Of a stretch of 64,000 nt of DNA, positions 1 through 7,885 are shown in pieces. Position numbers and translations under genes: made by a program. Position 1 is the first letter of the stretch. Every line of letters begins with the position of its first letter. The notes beneath the pieces are model-generated. The model did not search any database. It had not been told where the DNA came from and saw only the letters and a list, made by a program, of their open reading frames with translations. Origin of the DNA: Meiothermus sp. (GTDB taxonomy: Bacteria; Deinococcota; Deinococci; Deinococcales; Thermaceae); NCBI RefSeq assembly GCF_026004115.1, contig NZ_BPIM01000001.1, forward strand, positions 1,178,001 to 1,242,000, in the 5' to 3' direction.

Positions 1-446
1 TGGATCAGGCCATAGTGCTTCCCTGGCGCTATGAGCTGCTACTGGGCAACGAAACAACGCCTACCTACGCATTGCGTTCAGCCCTCTATCCGATTGATGT
101 TGGCACAGAGTATTTGGCAGGACAGGTAAACGCATTGAATGGGACATATCTGCCTGCTCGCATAGATGCCGCCGCGCTCGAGGCCCTGGCCGGGCAAATC
201 GAACCCAGGCCGGGCAGCTATACCCCAGCAGCAATTTTTTTGAGTGCTACCGAGGGCCTGGCCGGGCAGATTGAGCCCAAGCCGGGCACCTATGCGCTGG
301 CAGTCATCCGCTACACCGCTACCGAGGCCCTGGCCGGCCAGATCGAGCCCAGGCCAGGCACCTATGCGCTGGCAGTCATCCGCTACACCGCTACCGAGGG
401 CCTAACCGCGCAGATTGAGCCACTTAACGGACGGTATCACCTATGA
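1..446 (+). CDS. Prophage tail-region repeat protein (5' partial)
   Basis: The frame is open to the left edge (codons before the GTG at 15 read D-Q-A-I), so the gene very likely begins outside the window. The visible 143 residues are dominated by a 24-residue tandem unit with the core LAGQIEPRPGSY, present in about five copies of falling similarity; the central copies are almost identical at DNA level (about 181-410). No known domain is recognised. It overlaps the next gene by ATGA (443-446), so translation is probably coupled. Its place before tail-type and endolysin genes suggests a virion tail or fibre component; this is inference. Confidence 0.6.
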   Translation, partial: DQAIVLPWRYELLLGNETTPTYALRSALYPIDVGTEYLAGQVNALNGTYLPARIDAAALEALAGQIEPRPGSYTPAAIFLSATEGLAGQIEPKPGTYALAVIRYTATEALAGQIEPRPGTYALAVIRYTATEGLTAQIEPLNGRYHL

Positions 447-1477
447 AATTGAATCACCTAACGCCCGAAATCACAGCTCGAGTCCCCCTCTCCGTTGGCG
501 TAAGAGCCTGGATAGAAGTAACAAAATATCGCCGTGGCAGCAATAAACCGCATTTTTACCACGCGCAACACAACCTGATTTTGAACAAGGGCCTGGATCA
601 TGGCCTGGCCAACTGGGGTGGAATTATTATCCATCCCGTAGAAATCATAGATTACAGGGGTTTTGAGCAGATGTTCGTATACGTAGCGGTGGGAACAGGA
701 ACAACCGCACCCGCCAACAATCAAACCGGTCTGAGCAACGAAATAGCCCGAACCGCCGCCAATCTGGGCCTGGGGGCAGGCCGCACACGTCAGCGTTTGA
801 GCGATGGGGTGCACCGCATTACATTCACGCGGGCTTTTGATTACAGCCAGGCCAACGGCAACCTCACTGAGTTTGGGGGAAGCCATAGCCCTAACAGCGC
901 CGATGGCACACATACACGAGAGCTATTTCGGGACGGTGGGGGGAACCCCATCGTCATAACTAAAACGAGCAACGAACGATTAGCAATCACCTATCACTTT
1001 GAAGTAACGCTGACCCCAACAACCGAAACCGCGCAGGGATCCATAAACTTATTGGACAACAGCGGGAATGTTGTGCTGACGCGGCTGGTAAAAGGCCTGT
1101 GGATAGGCACAGAAGACAGCCCACATAATGATTACGGTGGATTCATCGGGGACAATAATAAGGCAGATCGAATCGGGCACTGGGTGACCTCTCAGGCCTC
1201 AAATATGACCTACCTGGATACCACAAGCTTCAACGGTGGGCGATATGGTGAGCGACTGGCATACACCAACGGCAACTACTACCGTGATGTAGAAGGGGAG
1301 AGAGGCCCTGAGGCAAATAACCAAAATATATTTGCCTATGGGCTAGCTGGATTTGTTGATTGGTTTGTGTCCTACAAAATCCGCTTTGTGGATGGCTCGG
1401 GGGCAGATAACCCTATTGCCAAAGACAAAGATTACCGGCTAAAACTGGCGCTACGAATGAACGTACAGCGGGTGTGA
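443..1477 (+). CDS. Putative phage tail/receptor-binding protein
   Basis: 344 residues. The N-terminal third holds a motif common in phage tail-end proteins, reading YVAVGTGTTAPANNQTGLSN and followed by an E-I-A-R, typical of proteins annotated as tail fibre or receptor-binding. No signal peptide or membrane segment is seen. The start ATG overlaps the stop of the upstream gene, and its own stop overlaps the next start (GTGA), so the four genes form one coupled late operon. Base composition is lower in GC than the chromosomal genes further right, consistent with phage origin. Function is inferred from the motif and the neighbours. Confidence 0.55.
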   Translation: MKLNHLTPEITARVPLSVGVRAWIEVTKYRRGSNKPHFYHAQHNLILNKGLDHGLANWGGIIIHPVEIIDYRGFEQMFVYVAVGTGTTAPANNQTGLSNEIARTAANLGLGAGRTRQRLSDGVHRITFTRAFDYSQANGNLTEFGGSHSPNSADGTHTRELFRDGGGNPIVITKTSNERLAITYHFEVTLTPTTETAQGSINLLDNSGNVVLTRLVKGLWIGTEDSPHNDYGGFIGDNNKADRIGHWVTSQASNMTYLDTTSFNGGRYGERLAYTNGNYYRDVEGERGPEANNQNIFAYGLAGFVDWFVSYKIRFVDGSGADNPIAKDKDYRLKLALRMNVQRV

Positions 1478-1755
1478 CCATGACAAAACACTTTCAGTTC
1501 TCAGTAAAGGCAAAACTCATGGATCAGGCAGAGATGCTCGATCTGGGCACGCTCACCTTATCGGATCCGGCCTACTCGGTGAACAAAAGCGACCTCACCG
1601 AAAAGGAAGCAGCAAGCGCGGCTTTGAGTGAACTGAAATACATCAAAGCCAGCAACGTATACCAGTGGCGCTCTGCAATCATTCCGGCAGCCAACTTTGG
1701 GGGATTGATTGTGCAGCTGGTCTCGAGCTGGATCGACCTGAACCTTGAATCATGA
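1474..1755 (+). CDS. Hypothetical prophage protein
   Basis: 93 residues, not recognised. The GTG at 1474 overlaps the upstream stop as GTGA; an ATG at 1480 is an alternative start. The sequence is mixed alpha/beta-like with no membrane segment, and its middle is charged (NKSDLTEKEAASAALSELK). It overlaps the next gene by ATGA at 1752-1755. By position between a tail protein and an endolysin it may be a small tail-tip or assembly protein, but nothing in the sequence shows this directly. Confidence 0.5.
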   Translation: MTMTKHFQFSVKAKLMDQAEMLDLGTLTLSDPAYSVNKSDLTEKEAASAALSELKYIKASNVYQWRSAIIPAANFGGLIVQLVSSWIDLNLES

Positions 1756-2018
1756 TTCCCCTTCCGGTTTGGCCTACAGCTCCAACGGTGCCGGCCAGTA
1801 ATGCCATTAGCCAGCTGGTGGTGCGAACCAGGCACAACATCCGCCATATTTACAGCCACGTGCCGGGAGTGAGCAAGGGCAGCGTGGTCTACTTTGACCT
1901 GAACGGCTATGGCTGGTATGACGGAAGCAGCGGGATGATAACGCACAACCGAGGCAGAAAGGGATTGAGGCGGACAGCAAGGGGGATTGAAGATGGCCTG
2001 GGCAAAACTTCTAACTAG
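1752..2018 (+). CDS. Hypothetical prophage protein
   Basis: 88 residues, proline-rich at the N-terminus (MIPLPVWPTAPTVP) and basic at the C-terminus (NRGRKGLRRTARG). It is coupled to the gene before it by an ATGA overlap, and its 3' end overlaps the start of the endolysin-like gene by about 25 bases in another frame. No domain is recognised. Small basic proteins before an endolysin can be holins or spanins, but no membrane segment is visible here, so that role is not supported. Confidence 0.45.
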   Translation: MIPLPVWPTAPTVPASNAISQLVVRTRHNIRHIYSHVPGVSKGSVVYFDLNGYGWYDGSSGMITHNRGRKGLRRTARGIEDGLGKTSN

Positions 2019-2751
2019 CCCCTGGGTTTGGGGGGGAATAGGGCTTTTGGTGTATCAACGAACTCGAAACACCTCGAGCATTGATCCAAACGCCAAACCA
2101 CCAGCAACCCCCACCACCGGTGCAGCCTGCGGCTACCCTGCTTCAGGTTTGCCGCCGGCGCCAGCCAAGACAGTGGCCGAACTGCAAAACCGTGTGTGGC
2201 GGGCCATCCTGGACTACAACGGCAAGGTGAACGACACCGCCAACGGCATGGGATTTGTTCCAGATACCATTGGCAAAACCTACGCTAAATATCTGGCTGA
2301 ATTTTTGGTAGAATCTGCCATCAAAAACAATGTACCCCTGGATCTGCTGGTAGCTTTGGCGCGACGCGAAAGCAGTTTTATCCCCACAGTAACCACCGGG
2401 CGGTATGAAGCCATCGGATGGACAGACGAGGCCATCAAAAAAGCAGTGCAAAATCAGTGGGCAATAGGCCCGCTTCAGGTTAAGCCGGTGGTCTTTACCG
2501 AGGTTGGCCTGGCCAGCCCGGCACGCTGGCCAGGTGACCCGATTCCCTGGCCGCATCCTGCCCGTTTGAGAGATGCTGTGGAAGCCGGAGCCCGCTATCT
2601 GGCCAAGCAGCAAAAACGATTTGGCACCTGGTGCGCTGCCCTTCATGCGTACAACCAAGGCCCAACGGCATATACCAATGGGGCCAGGGCGGATAGGTAC
2701 GTGAACCAGATTATTGCCTGGGCAAATAGCTATACTGAATTGCGGACGTAA
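1993..2751 (+). CDS. Phage lytic transglycosylase / endolysin (SLT-like)
   Basis: About 252 residues. The N-terminus has a hydrophobic stretch (LLTSPWVWGGIGLLVY), likely a membrane anchor or signal-arrest segment, followed by a Pro-rich linker. The C-terminal half is lysozyme-like: LLVALARRESSF with the likely catalytic Glu, an AIGPLQVKP segment matching the usual G-x-x-Q motif, and HAYNQGPTAY matching the AYNxG motif of soluble lytic transglycosylases. It would cleave the MurNAc-GlcNAc linkage of peptidoglycan for host lysis or DNA entry. ATG 1993 is chosen because AAGGGGG lies 7 nt upstream; a TTG at 1987 is possible. It is the last gene before a terminator and the tRNA. Confidence 0.75.
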   Translation: MAWAKLLTSPWVWGGIGLLVYQRTRNTSSIDPNAKPPATPTTGAACGYPASGLPPAPAKTVAELQNRVWRAILDYNGKVNDTANGMGFVPDTIGKTYAKYLAEFLVESAIKNNVPLDLLVALARRESSFIPTVTTGRYEAIGWTDEAIKKAVQNQWAIGPLQVKPVVFTEVGLASPARWPGDPIPWPHPARLRDAVEAGARYLAKQQKRFGTWCAALHAYNQGPTAYTNGARADRYVNQIIAWANSYTELRT

Positions 2752-2777
2752 GGTGTCAATAAGGTGTCATTAAGTGC

Positions 2778-2806
2778 AATAACCGGGTGAACGTACCCGG
2801 TTATTT
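2778..2806 (+). terminator. Rho-independent terminator after the prophage operon
   Basis: Perfect 11-bp stem (AATAACCGGGT with ACCCGGTTATT) around a 6-nt loop, followed by TT; it lies 27 nt after the endolysin stop. Confidence 0.75.
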
Positions 2807-2820
2807 TCGTCCAGAACTGG

Positions 2821-2895
2821 TGCGCCCGGCAGGACTCGAACCTGCGACCTAAGGTTTAGGAAACCTTCGCTCTATCCAAACTGAGCTACGAGCGC
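2821..2895 (-). tRNA. tRNA-Arg (anticodon CCT)
   Basis: The minus strand folds as a complete cloverleaf: acceptor GCGCTCG pairs with CGGGCGC (one G-T), the D arm is GCTC/GAGC, the anticodon stem is AAGGT/ACCTT with loop TTCCTAA, and the T arm contains GGTTCGAGTCC. The anticodon is CCT, which reads AGG (Arg). The discriminator is A at 2821; CCA is not encoded. Its 3' end faces the prophage operon, the usual geometry for a phage integrated in a tRNA gene. Confidence 0.95.
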
Positions 2896-3082
2896 AAAGG
2901 GCTTGCTCGAGCAAGCAACCCAGATTGTAACACCTACCTCGGCAGGCTTCTACCGTGCACGGGGGACATCTGGCCCCATGATGATCGATGTTGCAAGGCC
3001 AAACGCCAAATGGATAAAACCCCTTGTGCCTGGAGTGTCGTGGACAAATTTTTACCGACGGCGCCTTTGGGCCGTCTGGACC

Positions 3083-3088
3083 TATAAT
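3083..3088 (+). promoter_or_regulatory. -10 box of gatB (leaderless type)
   Basis: TATAAT ends 9 nt before the gatB ATG at 3098, so the transcript should begin at or next to the start codon; there is no Shine-Dalgarno sequence. Confidence 0.55.
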
Positions 3089-3097
3089 GGTCAGGGT

Positions 3098-4523
3098 ATG
3101 CCCGAGTTCGAAGCGGTGGTGGGGCTGGAAGTCCACCTGCACCTAAAAACCAAAAGCAAGATGTTTTGTAGCTGCGACGCCAACTATTTTGGCGACCCGC
3201 CCAACACCCATACCTGTCCGGTCTGCCTGGGGCTGCCGGGGGTGCTACCGGTGGTGAATGCCCAGGCGGTGGACTTTGGCATCCTGTTTGGGCTGGCCCT
3301 GAACTGCAGCATCGCCTCCTGGACGCAGTTTCATCGCAAGAGCTACTACTACCCCGACATGCCCAAAAACTACCAGATCTCCCAGTACGACCTGCCCATC
3401 GCCGAGCACGGGTATCTGGAAGTGGAGGGCCAAAAAGTGCGCATCAAGCGGGTGCACCTGGAGGAGGACGCCGCCAAATCTACCCACCCGGACGGCGCCG
3501 CTTACTCGCTGATTGACCTCAACCGGGCCGGCTCGCCCCTCATCGAGATGGTTACCGAGCCGGATATTCGCACCCCCGAGCAGGCCCGGATCTTCCTGTC
3601 CCACATCCGCTCGATAGCCCAGACCCTGGGGGTCTCGGAGGCCAACCCCGAGGAGGGCAAGATGCGGGCCGATGTGAACGTCTCGGTGCGGCCGGTGGGG
3701 GGGCCTATGGGCACCAAGGTGGAGATTAAGAACCTCAACTCTTTCAGGAGCGTGGCCCGGGCCCTCGAGTTCGAGATCAAGCGCCAGCAGGAACTTCTGC
3801 GCAGCGGGCGCCGGGTGGAGCAAGCCACCCTGGGCTGGGACGAAGCCGCCGGCAAAACCTACCTGATGCGCCTCAAGGAGGGCGAGGCCGACTACCGCTA
3901 CTTCCCCGACCCCGACCTGCCCCCCATTGTGGTAGACGAGGCCTGGCTTTCCCGGCTCAAAGCCGCCCTGCCCGAGCTACCTGCGCAAAAGTACGCCCGC
4001 TACGTGGAGCGTGGGGTGCGCCCCTACGACGCCGAGATTCTGGCCTACAACGCTTCGCTGGCCCGCTTCTTCGATGAGGCGCTGGCCCTCGTACCAGGGC
4101 AACCCCCAAACCATCGCCAACCTGCTCAACGCCGATGTGGCCAGCTACCTGAACGAGCGCCAACAGGAGGTACAGCAGACCGCCCTCACCCCCGAACATC
4201 TGGCTCAGTTGGCCGGGTTGTTCGAGCGTCGCGAGATTACCAACCGCGTCCTCGCGCAGCTTCTGCCCGAGGTGATGGCCGGGGCCAGCCCCATCAAGCT
4301 GGTGGAGGAGCGCGGCCTGCGCTCGGTTTCGGATGAAGGCTCGCTCAAGCCCCTGGTGGAGCGTGTGGTGGCCGCCCACCCCAGGGTGGTAGAGCAGGTT
4401 AAGGGCGGTAACCTCAAGGCCGCCAACGCCCTCCTGGGCCCCATCATGAAAGAAACCAGGGGCACCGCCAAGGCCGATGTGGTCAAGAAACTGCTGAGCG
4501 AGATGCTGGGGGTGGAGCTATGA
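3098..4523 (+). pseudogene. gatB: Aspartyl/glutamyl-tRNA amidotransferase subunit B, one-base frameshift
   Basis: GatB is the subunit of GatCAB that binds misacylated Asp-tRNA(Asn) or Glu-tRNA(Gln) for amidation. The N-terminal part is intact from [13 protein letters not shown], with the zinc-binding CSC...CPVC cysteines and the [20 protein letters not shown] core. At about 4085-4091 the frame changes: RFFDEALAL runs out of frame, and [20 protein letters not shown] resumes in the next frame and continues through the tail domain to EMLGVEL. The total is 1426 nt, one base more than a whole number of codons, so a single inserted base explains it; the repaired product would be about 474 aa, the usual GatB size. 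The stop overlaps purM (ATGA). A sequencing error is as likely as a true mutation, because GatCAB is normally essential in this phylum. Confidence 0.85.
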
Positions 4524-5527
4524 ACTACCAGGAGGCGGGCGTAGACATTGACCGCAAGGCCGGGGCCCTGAGAGCAGCCGCCCAAAAAATCAAGGAAACC
4601 TACACCCCCCAGGTGCTGCGGGGCATCGGGGCTTTTGGGGGGATGATGGAGGTCTCCCGGCTCAAGGAGATGGCCGCGCCGGTATTGGTGGCCTCCACCG
4701 ACGGGGTGGGCACCAAGACCCTGCTGGCCGCCCAGACCGGGCGCTACGGGGGGTTGGGCTTCGACCTGGTGCACCACTCGGTCAACGACCTGCTGGTGCA
4801 GGGGGCCAGGCCCCTCTTTTTCATGGACTATATTGCCAGCGCCCGCCTCGAGGCCGAGGTACTCGCAGCGGTACTGGAATCGCTGGCCGAAGCCTGCAAA
4901 GCCATAGGCATGCCCCTGCTGGGCGGCGAGACCGCCGAGATGCCCGGGGTCTACCACGAAGGGGGCCTCGACCTGGTGGGCACCATTGTGGGGGTGGTGG
5001 ATAAGGACAAAATTGTGGACGGCGCCCAGGTGCAGCCGGGCGATGTGCTGCTGGCCCTGCCTTCTTCCGGGCTGCATACCAACGGCTATAGCCTGGCCCG
5101 CAAGGTCTTCGCGGGCTGGAACCTGAAAGAGCCCCGGCCCCAGCTCGGCGGGCAGTCGCTGGCCGAGGCCCTCCTGGTACCCCACCGCTGCTACCTGGAG
5201 GAAGTTGATTTGCTCCAGCGCGAGGGCATCGAAATTCGGGCTATGGCCCATATTACCGGCGGCGGCGTTTACGAAAACCTGCCCCGGGTGCTGCCGCAGG
5301 GGCTGGGGGCTGAAATCCGGCGTGGAACCTTTCCAGTCCCCCCCATTTTTGAGCTAATACAACGGGCTGGAAACGTAGCCGAGCAGGAGATGTTCCGCGT
5401 GTTCAACATGGGGCTTGGTTACATTTTGGTTCTAAGTTCAGATATGGCATCTGGGGCCGGGACACTTTTAACCCAAAGCTACCCGGTAGGCTATATCATG
5501 GAAGGGTCAGGGATTAAGGTCGTCTGA
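4520..5527 (+). CDS. purM: Phosphoribosylformylglycinamidine cyclo-ligase (AIR synthetase)
   Basis: 335 residues, the usual PurM length. It catalyses ATP-dependent ring closure of FGAM to aminoimidazole ribotide, step five of de novo purine synthesis. Family signatures are the N-terminal NYQEAGVDIDRK, the ATP-site loop STDGVGTKTLLA, GFDLVHHSVNDLLVQGARPL, GGETAEMPGVY, and the C-terminal PSSGLHTNGYSLAR and HITGGGVYENLPR. The ATG overlaps the gatB stop (ATGA), so the two are translationally coupled. A histidine phosphatase gene follows 19 nt later. Confidence 0.95.
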   Translation: MNYQEAGVDIDRKAGALRAAAQKIKETYTPQVLRGIGAFGGMMEVSRLKEMAAPVLVASTDGVGTKTLLAAQTGRYGGLGFDLVHHSVNDLLVQGARPLFFMDYIASARLEAEVLAAVLESLAEACKAIGMPLLGGETAEMPGVYHEGGLDLVGTIVGVVDKDKIVDGAQVQPGDVLLALPSSGLHTNGYSLARKVFAGWNLKEPRPQLGGQSLAEALLVPHRCYLEEVDLLQREGIEIRAMAHITGGGVYENLPRVLPQGLGAEIRRGTFPVPPIFELIQRAGNVAEQEMFRVFNMGLGYILVLSSDMASGAGTLLTQSYPVGYIMEGSGIKVV

Positions 5528-5546
5528 AACCCTGCCCCCCTACCGT

Positions 5547-6179
5547 ATGAAAGAACTCTGGCTGCTGCGCCATGGTGAAACGCCTTGGAACGCCGAGGGG
5601 CGCTTTCAAGGACACTACGACATCAACCTTTCGCCCCAGGGCCTGCACCAGGCCTACCGGGTAGCCGAGCGCCTGGCTGCCTGCAGACAGGGGTTTGATG
5701 GCCTTTACAGCTCCGACCTCCAACGGGCCGCGCTCACCGCCAAGCCGGTAGCGGAGGCCCTGCACCTTGTGCCGATCTACGACCCTCGGCTGCGCGAAAT
5801 TTATGCGGGGGAGTTGCAAGGTCTGTTGCGCAGCGAGATGGAGAGGCTCTACCCCGAGTTCCATGCGGCCATCCAGCAGGACCCCTGGAACACCCGGCGC
5901 CCCGGCGGCGAGAGCATGGCCGACCTGGCCCGCCGGGTACAGGCGTTTTTGAACGATCTGCCGGATGGGCGGTTTATCGTGGTGACGCACGGGGGGGTAA
6001 TTCGGGCTGCCCTGAAAATCGTGCTCGAGCTAGAAAACGGCTCCTGGCGCAAGTTCCAGATCCAGAACACCTCTATCACCCGTCTGCTCTACCCTGAAGG
6101 GGTTGCGCTTTCGATTGGGGATGTGGGCCACCTCGAGGCCTGGGCCGAGGGGCTGATGGACGAGGCCACCCTGTCGTAG
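5547..6179 (+). CDS. Histidine phosphatase family protein (phosphoglycerate mutase-like)
   Basis: 210 residues. The N-terminus LLRHGETPWNAEGRFQGH is the RHG motif of the branch-1 histidine phosphatases; the His accepts the phosphate. The second catalytic His lies in VVTHGGVIRAAL. Members include cofactor-dependent mutases, CobC-type alpha-ribazole phosphatases and broad phosphatases, and the substrate cannot be assigned from sequence. The small size and the SPQGLHQA segment fit the CobC/GpmB-like phosphatases better than the glycolytic mutase. It is probably co-transcribed with purM. Confidence 0.8.
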   Translation: MKELWLLRHGETPWNAEGRFQGHYDINLSPQGLHQAYRVAERLAACRQGFDGLYSSDLQRAALTAKPVAEALHLVPIYDPRLREIYAGELQGLLRSEMERLYPEFHAAIQQDPWNTRRPGGESMADLARRVQAFLNDLPDGRFIVVTHGGVIRAALKIVLELENGSWRKFQIQNTSITRLLYPEGVALSIGDVGHLEAWAEGLMDEATLS

Positions 6180-6462
6180 CCCTGGGTACTGCGTGCAGCG
6201 GTAACTTATGCGGCATGTTTTGAAGCATGTTGATTGCCCATAATTGCGATTTGCGGCTCGTTGGGAGGCACTGAATACAGCGTCGAAGAGATGGCTATAC
6301 CAGGGGATTTGTCCTTCCATAGCAACCCCACCCCTGCCCTCCCCTGCTCGGGGAGGGTGGGCAGTGTATGGGGATCTATGCAACGCTGCACTGAAGTGCA
6401 TGCTGAATTCTTGGTTGTCAGACCCCTGAGTTCCGGGCTCGGAAAAAACCCGCCTGTTCAAT
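6180..6462. other. Intergenic region with a GC-rich hairpin
   Basis: 283 bp without a convincing gene; short ORFs here lack coding character. The region around 6334-6366 contains CCCTCCCC facing GGGGAGGG (an imperfect hairpin), similar in style to the palindrome inside the MITE at 18.95-19.1 kb but without detected sequence identity. It separates two convergent genes. Confidence 0.4.
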
Positions 6463-6696
6463 TTATCTGGACCAGCGAACGCTGAGATCTTCTTTGCCCG
6501 CCATGGCTTTTTGTAGCATCTCCAGCAGGGCCGGGTCGGCGCCCTGTTCGTGCCAGGTCTCGAGCAGGTCGGCGTTCAGGTAGTAGTCCTGATCGAGGGC
6601 GTGCTCTTCTTCCATCTGCGAGACCAGGAACTCCAGTTGGGCATCGCTAATCTCGCCGATAAGCGCTCCGGTGTCGGCGTTGAACAGTTGGGCCAT
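6463..6696 (-). CDS. Conserved small acidic protein of unknown function
   Basis: 77 residues: MAQLFNADTGALIGEISDAQ at the start, then an acidic helical region with DYYLNADLLETWHEQGAD. No named family can be assigned with certainty, but the evenly amphipathic sequence, proper start and dedicated promoter argue that it is real. It is transcribed divergently from the transsulfuration gene with only 34 bp between start codons. TAGACT ends 6 nt before its ATG, so it is probably leaderless. Function unknown. Confidence 0.65.
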   Translation of the reverse strand: MAQLFNADTGALIGEISDAQLEFLVSQMEEEHALDQDYYLNADLLETWHEQGADPALLEMLQKAMAGKEDLSVRWSR

Positions 6697-6730
6697 GGGA
6701 AGAGTCTACCAGGGTCGGTATACTCCTGGC
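6697..6730. promoter_or_regulatory. Divergent leaderless promoter pair
   Basis: The 34-bp gap holds TAGACT on the minus strand (6708-6703) and TATACT on the plus strand (6719-6724). Each ends exactly 6 nt before its ATG, so both transcripts would start at the start codon. Confidence 0.6.
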
Positions 6731-7846
6731 ATGAATCCCCCCTTCCGACTCAAGCCGGCCTCCTGGCTAGTGGCCGCAGGCCGCCCGTCCGAGCCCGGCC
6801 AACCCCTCAATACCCCCCTGGTGCCGGCTTCTAACTTCCTTCTGGGAACCGAGCGGGCCTACGCCCGCGACGGCGGAACCCCCACCTGGGAGGCCCTCGA
6901 GACCCTGGTGGGGGGCCTGGAGGCCGGGCGGGCCGTGGCCTTTGCTTCCGGGATGGCCGCCGTGGCAGCGGTCTTCGAGCAGTTGCCGGCAGGGGCAGGG
7001 GTGGTGCTGCCAGACGACTGCTACCAGGGGGTGGTGGGGCTGGCTCTGGCGGGCGCTGAAAAGCAGCGCTGGCGCGTGCAGCGGCTGGCGCTGGAGGACA
7101 CCCAAGGCTGGGTTCAGGCCTGTGCGGTGGCCGACCTGATCTGGCTCGAGTCCCCCTCCAACCCCCTGCTAACGGTGGTGGATCTGGCGACCATCGCTCA
7201 AGCCCCGCGCAAACCCGGCGCAATCCTGGCGGTGGACAACACCTTCGCCACCCCCCTGAACCAGCAGCCCCTCGAGCTCGGGGCCACGGTATCCATCCAG
7301 TCCGTCACCAAGTTCATCGGCGGCCACTCCGACCTGCTGGGCGGGGTAGCCACCACCCGCGACGAAGCCCTCTGGCAGGCCCTCCGGCGGTCCCGCATGC
7401 TGAGCGGCGCTACCCCCGGTACCCTCGAGGCCTTCCTGGCCGTGCGGGGGGCCCGAACGCTCGAGCTGCGCCTGCAAAGAGCACAGCAGACCGCCCAGGT
7501 GCTGGCCGAACGCCTCGAGCAACACCCCCGGGTGGCCCGCGTGCGCTACCCGGGCCTGCCCTCCCACCCCACCCACGCCACAGCCCGACGCGTGCTGAAG
7601 GGCTTTGGCACCATCCTCTCCTTCGAGTTGCACGGCGGGGCAGCCCAGGCCGATGCGGTCTGCCAGCGCGTCCAGCTCATCCGCCACGCCACCAGCCTGG
7701 GGGCGGTGGAGTCCACCATGGAACGCCGGGCGGCCATCCCCGGGCAGGAGCACCTGCCGCCCTCCCTTCTGCGGCTTAGCGTGGGCATCGAGGATGCCGA
7801 AGACCTCTGGGCCGACCTCGACGCGGCCCTGCGGACGGCCTGGTAG
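6731..7846 (+). CDS. Cys/Met metabolism PLP-dependent enzyme (cystathionine gamma-synthase/lyase type)
   Basis: 371 residues, fold-type I PLP enzyme of the transsulfuration family. Family blocks are the N-terminal NTPLVPASNF, YARDGGTPTWEALE, the cofactor-binding ASGMAAV, IWLESPSNPLL, AVDNTFATPLNQQPLELGA, and the Schiff-base lysine K194 in SVTKFIGGHSDLLGG. The C-terminal half keeps RHATSLGAVESTMERRA. Family members make cystathionine from O-acyl-homoserine and cysteine, or split cystathionine or methionine; the exact reaction is not decided here. ATG 6731 is chosen because of the TATACT box at 6719; frames open further upstream run through the promoter of the divergent gene. Confidence 0.85.
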   Translation: MNPPFRLKPASWLVAAGRPSEPGQPLNTPLVPASNFLLGTERAYARDGGTPTWEALETLVGGLEAGRAVAFASGMAAVAAVFEQLPAGAGVVLPDDCYQGVVGLALAGAEKQRWRVQRLALEDTQGWVQACAVADLIWLESPSNPLLTVVDLATIAQAPRKPGAILAVDNTFATPLNQQPLELGATVSIQSVTKFIGGHSDLLGGVATTRDEALWQALRRSRMLSGATPGTLEAFLAVRGARTLELRLQRAQQTAQVLAERLEQHPRVARVRYPGLPSHPTHATARRVLKGFGTILSFELHGGAAQADAVCQRVQLIRHATSLGAVESTMERRAAIPGQEHLPPSLLRLSVGIEDAEDLWADLDAALRTAW

Positions 7847-7870
7847 TTTTGTGGGCTTTTTTCGCGGTGT

Positions 7871-7876
7871 TATACT
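7871..7876 (+). promoter_or_regulatory. -10 box of agmatine deiminase gene
   Basis: TATACT ends 9 nt before the GTG start at 7886, with no Shine-Dalgarno sequence. Confidence 0.5.
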
Positions 7877-7885
7877 CTAGTTTTT

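Noticed and set aside
6671-6730. Longer start for the transsulfuration enzyme
   Set aside because: The extension lies over the divergent promoters and the opposite gene; TATACT points to the ATG at 6731.
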